From positions 558,001 through 622,000 of the forward strand of contig NZ_QAOG01000002.1 of NCBI RefSeq assembly GCF_003050705.1: a DNA stretch of 64,000 nucleotides. Direction: 5' to 3'. A program made the position numbers and the translations under genes. This document shows positions 60,215-64,000 of this stretch, in pieces (within the stretch, counting starts at the first letter, position 1; every line of letters begins with the position of its first letter). Origin of the DNA: Sphingomonas aurantiaca (GTDB lineage Bacteria; Pseudomonadota; Alphaproteobacteria; Sphingomonadales; Sphingomonadaceae). Below the pieces are notes generated by a model, which saw only the letters and a program-made list of their open reading frames with translations, made no database searches and was not told the origin of the DNA.

Positions 60215-61897
60215 ATGCGTTTTCTTGTGTCTGCGGCGGTCGTCGCGCTCGCCACGTCCCCGGCCATGGCCGACGGTATCGTCGATAACGTCAACGGTAT
60301 CACGGTCGCGGACGGTGGCCGGGTGATCCATTTCAAGGCGATCCTGATCGACAAGGACGGCCGGGTCACGCGACTCGTTCCCCCGGGCGAGGAGGCGCCG
60401 AAGCTGAGCCGCAAGGAATTGAAGAAGAACGCGGGCAAGCCGCTCTATGACTGGCGGATCGACATGGGCGGGAAGACCGTGCTGCCCGGCTTCGTCGATG
60501 CGCACGGGCATGTGATCGAGATGGGCTTCGGCGCGCTGTCGCTCGACCTGTCGATGACCAAGTCGCTCGACGAGGCCAAGTCGCGCATCGCCGCGTACAT
60601 CGCCGGCAATCCCGATCGCAAGTGGGTGATCGGGCGCGGCTGGAACCAGGAGGCGTGGGGGCTGGGTCGCTTCCCGACCGCGGCGGATCTCGATTCGGTC
60701 TCGGGCGGGCACCCGATCTGGCTGTCGCGCGCCGATGGGCATGCCGGCTGGGCGAACCGCGAGGCGATGCGCGAGGCCGGGGTCACCGCGTCGACCGTCT
60801 CGCCCGCGGGCGGACGCATCGAGAAGACCGGCGGCGCGCCCGCGGGCGTGTTCGTCGATGGCGCGCAGGCGTTGATCGAGAAGGTCGTGCCGCAGCCGCT
60901 GCCCAAGGAGCGCGATGCCGCGTTCCTGACCGCGCAGAGCATCCTGCTCCGCTACGGCGTCACCGCGGTGGCGGACATGGGCACGACGCTCGACGACTGG
61001 CTCACCTATCGGCGGATGGCGGATATCGGCGGGCTTCGCGTCCGCATCATGAGCTATGCGATGGGCGTCGAGACCGCGAGCCGGATCGGCGGCAAGGGGC
61101 CGACGCCTTGGCTGTATAACGATCGCCTGCGAATGGGGGGCGTGAAGCTCTATGCCGACGGTGCGCTGGGGTCGCGTGGCGCGTGGTTGCTCAAGCCCTA
61201 TGCCGACGCGCCCGGGCAGTCCGGCCTCGGCTTCCTCACCGACGACCAGCTCCAGAACCAGATGAGCCGGGCGGCGATGGACGGCTATCAGGTCGCGGTC
61301 CACGCGATCGGCGACAAGGCCAACCAGATGGTGCTCGACGCGATCCAGGTGGAGAGCGAAACCTATACGGGCGATCGACGCTGGCGGATCGAGCATGCGC
61401 AGGTGGTCGATCCGAGCGACCTGCCGCGATTCGGCAAATTCGGCACGATCGCATCGATGCAGCCGACTCACGCGACCAGCGACCGGACGATGGCGGAGGC
61501 CAGGCTCGGACCGACCCGGCTGGCGGGCGCCTATGCCTGGAAATCGATGCTGACCAATGGCGCCAAGCTCGCCTTCGGCACCGACTTCCCGGTCGAGAAG
61601 CCCGATCCGTTCGCGACCTGGGCCGCGGCGTTCACGCGTACCGATGCCGATGGCCAGCCACAGGGCGGGTGGCAGCCGCAGGAAATCGTCACGCGCGAAC
61701 AGGCGTGGTGGGCGATGACGGGGGCTGCGGCCTATGCCGGGTTTGCCGAGAAGCAGTTCGGTGCGCTTGCCCCCGGCCAGCGCGCGGATTTCATCATCGT
61801 CGACCGCGATCCGACGACGGCCTCGCCGACCGACCTGCGCGCAACCGTGGTGCAGGAAACGTGGATCGGCGGCGAGAAGGTGTGGGTGCGCAAGTAA
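60215..61897 (+). CDS. Exported metal-dependent amidohydrolase (YtcJ-like)
   Basis: A 560-residue protein with a signal peptide (MRFLVSAAVVALATSPAMA). The amidohydrolase_3 fold shows the metal pair in VDAHGHVIEMG, a probable carboxylated lysine or ligand region in KLYADGALGSRGA, histidines in VAVHAIGDKA and IEHAQVV, and the last aspartate in AFGTDFPVE. The substrate is unknown; N-acyl amino acids or cyclic amides are typical of relatives. The ATG at 60215 directly opens the signal peptide. Confidence 0.85.
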   Translation: MRFLVSAAVVALATSPAMADGIVDNVNGITVADGGRVIHFKAILIDKDGRVTRLVPPGEEAPKLSRKELKKNAGKPLYDWRIDMGGKTVLPGFVDAHGHVIEMGFGALSLDLSMTKSLDEAKSRIAAYIAGNPDRKWVIGRGWNQEAWGLGRFPTAADLDSVSGGHPIWLSRADGHAGWANREAMREAGVTASTVSPAGGRIEKTGGAPAGVFVDGAQALIEKVVPQPLPKERDAAFLTAQSILLRYGVTAVADMGTTLDDWLTYRRMADIGGLRVRIMSYAMGVETASRIGGKGPTPWLYNDRLRMGGVKLYADGALGSRGAWLLKPYADAPGQSGLGFLTDDQLQNQMSRAAMDGYQVAVHAIGDKANQMVLDAIQVESETYTGDRRWRIEHAQVVDPSDLPRFGKFGTIASMQPTHATSDRTMAEARLGPTRLAGAYAWKSMLTNGAKLAFGTDFPVEKPDPFATWAAAFTRTDADGQPQGGWQPQEIVTREQAWWAMTGAAAYAGFAEKQFGALAPGQRADFIIVDRDPTTASPTDLRATVVQETWIGGEKVWVRK

Positions 61898-61916
61898 CCG
61901 CGATCCCGCGGGGGGG

Positions 61917-62804
61917 TTACTGGCGCATCCGGATCAGGCCCTCCTGCGCGACGCTGGCGACGAGGCGGCCGTCTCTCGCGTAGATCTTGCCGCGGTTGAA
62001 GCCGCGCGCATGGCCCGACCATGGGCTGTCGCAGGCGTAGAGCAGCCAGTCGTCGGCGCGAAAATCCTCGTGCAGCCACAGCGAATGATCGAGGCTGGCG
62101 GTCTGCAGCCCGGGCGTGATCCAGTTCTTGCCGTGCGGGAGCAGCGCGGTGCCGAGCAGCGCCATGTCGGAGGCGTATGCCAGGATCGCGCGGTGGATCG
62201 CCGGATCATCGCCGATCGGCGCGCAGAGCCGGAACCAGTTGGCATAGTGCGGCTCCTGCGGCGCCGGATCGATCCAGCTCCGCGGGTTGACCGGACGGAC
62301 CTCGATCGGCCGCCACCGCAGCATGTGCGCGCGAAACTTCTCGGGGATGCCGTCGATAGTCTCGAGCCGCAGGTCGCGGTCGGAGCGCAAGGTTTCGGGC
62401 GCGGGCACGTCGGGCATTGCGTGCTGGTGGTGCAGGCCCTCTTCCGGCATCTGGAACGACGCCGCCATGTTGAGGATCGGCTGCCCCTTCTGCATCGCGA
62501 TCACGCGGCGGGTCGCGAAGCTGCGGCCCTCGAAATCGCGGACGACGCGGAAGACGATCGGATAGTCCTCATTGCCCGGCCGCATGAAATAGGCGTGCAG
62601 CGAGTGGGCGGCCTTGGGGCCTTCGGTCGAGCGTTGCGCGGCTTGGAGCGCCTGCGCGATGACCTGCCCGCCGAACACGCGGCCGACGCCGCCGGGCTGG
62701 CGCTTGCCGACATAGAGATCGGTGTCGACCTCCTCGATCTCGAGCAGGTCGACGAGACCCTGGGCGAGCGCTTCGGGTGTTACTTCGGCAGTTTCGGCAG
62801 GCAT
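61917..62804 (-). CDS. tesB: Acyl-CoA thioesterase II
   Basis: A 295-residue double hot-dog thioesterase. RVFGGQVIAQALQAA is the N-terminal signature, and the second half has ASLDHSLWLHEDFRADDWLLY with the catalytic Asp region and SPWSGHARGFNRGKIY. It hydrolyses medium and long acyl-CoAs. The ATG at 62804 follows an excellent AGGAGG. A 73-bp gap with a palindrome separates it from the acyl-CoA dehydrogenase gene upstream on the same strand. Confidence 0.92.
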   Translation of the reverse strand: MPAETAEVTPEALAQGLVDLLEIEEVDTDLYVGKRQPGGVGRVFGGQVIAQALQAAQRSTEGPKAAHSLHAYFMRPGNEDYPIVFRVVRDFEGRSFATRRVIAMQKGQPILNMAASFQMPEEGLHHQHAMPDVPAPETLRSDRDLRLETIDGIPEKFRAHMLRWRPIEVRPVNPRSWIDPAPQEPHYANWFRLCAPIGDDPAIHRAILAYASDMALLGTALLPHGKNWITPGLQTASLDHSLWLHEDFRADDWLLYACDSPWSGHARGFNRGKIYARDGRLVASVAQEGLIRMRQ

Positions 62805-62820
62805 CTGACCTCCTTGTTCA

Positions 62821-62863
62821 CCCGCGAAGGCGGGTGCCCAGTCTGGGCCCCCGCCTTCGCGGG
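62821..62863. repeat. Palindrome CCCGCGAAGGCGGG between thioesterase and dehydrogenase genes
   Basis: Perfect 14-bp arms (62821-62834 and 62850-62863) enclose a smaller palindrome (GCCCAGTCTGGGC). It is of the kind widely scattered in sphingomonad intergenic DNA. It may form a processing or stop structure between the two co-directional genes. Confidence 0.7.
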
Positions 62864-62877
62864 GGTACACGTTGGGG

Positions 62878-64000
62878 TCAATACCCAGCTGCGAGAGCCA
62901 GCCTGTCGGCATGGAAGTTCGCATCCCCGAACATCTCGGCGAGCACCCGCGCGCGCTTCATGTAGAAGCCGATATCATATTCGTCCGTCATGCCGATCCC
63001 GCCGTGCATCTGCACGCCTTCCTGGACGCTGAGCGTGGTCGCCAGTGCGGTCATCGCCTTGGCCACCGACACCGCCTCGTCCGCGCGGTCGCTGCCCTGG
63101 TCGAGCAGTTGCTGCGCCTTGAGGACGGCGGCGCGCGCGACCTCCATCTCCGAATAGAGATGCGCGGCGCGGTGCTGGAGCGCCTGGAAGCTGCCGATCA
63201 GCGTCCCGAACTGCTTGCGCTGTTTCATGTAGCCGACCGTCATGTCCATCGCGCCGCCGCCGACGCCGAGCAGTTCGGCCGACGCGCCGGTACGTCCTGC
63301 GCGGAGCAGGCGATCGAGCGGCGTGCGGCCGGCATCGACTTCACCGATTACCGCATCCGCGTCGACCTCGACGCCATCGAACTCGAGGCGCGCGGCAAGG
63401 CTGGCGTCGGCGAGGCGCTCGGCATGTGCGGAAAGCCCGGCGGCGTCCTTCGGCACCGCGAACAAGGTGATGCCGTCCGCGTCGTCGTCCGATCCCCCGG
63501 TGCGGGCCGCGACGATGATCAGGTCGGCAGTATGGCCGTGCGTGACGAACCTTTTCTCGCCGGTCAGCCGGAACCCGTTGCCCGACCGTTCGGCCTTCAT
63601 CGCGACGGTATCGCGGTGCTTGGCGCGCTCGTCGATCGCGAGCGCGGCGACGGTCTCGCCGGCGATGATCCCGGGGAACCAGCGTTCGGCCTGGCCCGTG
63701 CCCTTGAGCGCCTCGACCGCCGCGACTGCGGTGGACAGGAACGGGGAGGGGGACAGGTTGCGCCCGATCTCCTCCAGCACCACGCCCGCCTCGACATGGC
63801 CAAGGCCCAAGCCACCCTGATCCTCGCCGATCAGGATGCCGGTAAAGCCCATCTCCGCGAACTGCTTCCACAGATCGCGCGAGAAGCCGGTCGTGTCGTC
63901 GGCGTCGCGCAAAGCCCGCATATGGCTGACCGGCGCATGCTCCGCGACGAAATCGCGAATGGTGTCCTGCAGGGCGGTCTGGTCGTCATCTAGGTAGAGT
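62878..64000 (-). CDS. Acyl-CoA dehydrogenase (start beyond the window)
   Basis: At least 373 residues are encoded; the frame stays open to the window edge, reading LYLDDDQTALQDTIRDFVAEH in its first codons, which is the usual beginning of the family. So the real start lies just outside, not at the internal ATG near 63921. The substrate/FAD segment LTGEKRFVTHG is visible, as are the C-terminal MHGGIGMTDEY (glycine-rich FAD loop) and the upstream QFGTLIGSFQALQHRAA. No clear catalytic glutamate (position varies among subfamilies). It desaturates an acyl-CoA at the first step of beta-oxidation or a side pathway. Confidence 0.88.
   Translation of the reverse strand, partial: LYLDDDQTALQDTIRDFVAEHAPVSHMRALRDADDTTGFSRDLWKQFAEMGFTGILIGEDQGGLGLGHVEAGVVLEEIGRNLSPSPFLSTAVAAVEALKGTGQAERWFPGIIAGETVAALAIDERAKHRDTVAMKAERSGNGFRLTGEKRFVTHGHTADLIIVAARTGGSDDDADGITLFAVPKDAAGLSAHAERLADASLAARLEFDGVEVDADAVIGEVDAGRTPLDRLLRAGRTGASAELLGVGGGAMDMTVGYMKQRKQFGTLIGSFQALQHRAAHLYSEMEVARAAVLKAQQLLDQGSDRADEAVSVAKAMTALATTLSVQEGVQMHGGIGMTDEYDIGFYMKRARVLAEMFGDANFHADRLALAAGY

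Noticed and set aside
62878..63921. Internal ATG as the acyl-CoA dehydrogenase start
   Set aside because: Upstream codons to the window edge read as the normal family N-terminus, so the gene is cut by the window.
1..64000. PEP-CTERM sorting tails, tRNA genes, insertion sequences or prophage genes
   Set aside because: I looked for the characteristic tails, cloverleaf ends, transposases and integrases and saw none that I could support by eye; a computed tRNA and PEP-CTERM scan would settle this.

Overview
The window is GC-rich chromosomal DNA from an alphaproteobacterium, most likely a Sphingomonas or close sphingomonad. This rests on a complete exosortase A (XrtA/PEP-CTERM) exopolysaccharide locus of the sphingomonad type, a PhoK/SPAP-type alkaline phosphatase, a ChpT-like phosphotransferase, a deoxyhypusine-synthase-like polyamine gene, Bpt, and many short GC-rich palindromes between genes. 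Genes are dense and often overlap by 4 bp (ATGA or GTGA). I saw no tRNA, rRNA, prophage, insertion sequence or CRISPR array.

Layout. 1-13.9 kb: exosortase A surface-polysaccharide operon (acyl-AMP ligase end, PLP decarboxylase, export lipoprotein, chain-length protein, tyrosine autokinase, outer-membrane barrel, ATPase, deacetylase, FemAB-like protein, glycosyltransferase, exosortase A fused to an EpsI domain, amidotransferase). 13.9-20.4 kb: small unknown gene, esterase, MAPEG protein, polyamine pair (DHS-like and ornithine-decarboxylase-like), threonine/serine dehydratase, 59-aa membrane protein, alpha/beta hydrolase. 20.5-26.5 kb: two tandem cysteine desulfurases plus ferredoxin, two small secreted basic proteins, SRP RNA, dnaX, ebfC. 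26.5-30.8 kb: mtgA, FAD amine oxidase, rpoH, rluD, JAMM peptidase. 31-36.9 kb: chpT then cheA-cheW-cheY-cheB-cheR with no chemoreceptor or flagellar gene. 37-40.1 kb: AmpD-like amidase, RNase P RNA, and a secreted protein with two TonB-C-like domains. 40.2-44 kb: SulP transporter/carbonic anhydrase pair, J-domain protein with an Fe-S partner, sufE. 44-48 kb: an enlarged phage-shock operon (47-aa leader, pspA, pspB, pspC, then four more PspB-like small membrane/coiled-coil genes) driven from a clear sigma-54 site and facing a divergent pspF. 48-57.8 kb: CPA2 antiporter, beta-helix protein, PhoK-type phosphatase, DsbD-like reductase, and the ATP-grasp/alpha-E/transglutaminase-like trio. 57.8-64 kb: bpt, threonine ammonia-lyase, amidohydrolase, thioesterase II, and the start-truncated end of an acyl-CoA dehydrogenase.

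The strongest candidate for an under-described system is the psp operon. Four extra small proteins follow pspC, each with one N-terminal membrane helix and a short coiled coil carrying a shared (I/L)ER(I/V) core. Three of them, PspC and PspA also share an acidic EI-x-x-LR element near the C-terminus. Other points worth checking are a CheA with no P2 domain, an extra CheW-like domain and a degenerate receiver; a transglutaminase-like protein that has lost its cysteine nucleophile; and a SulP/carbonic-anhydrase pair behind a perfect inverted repeat.
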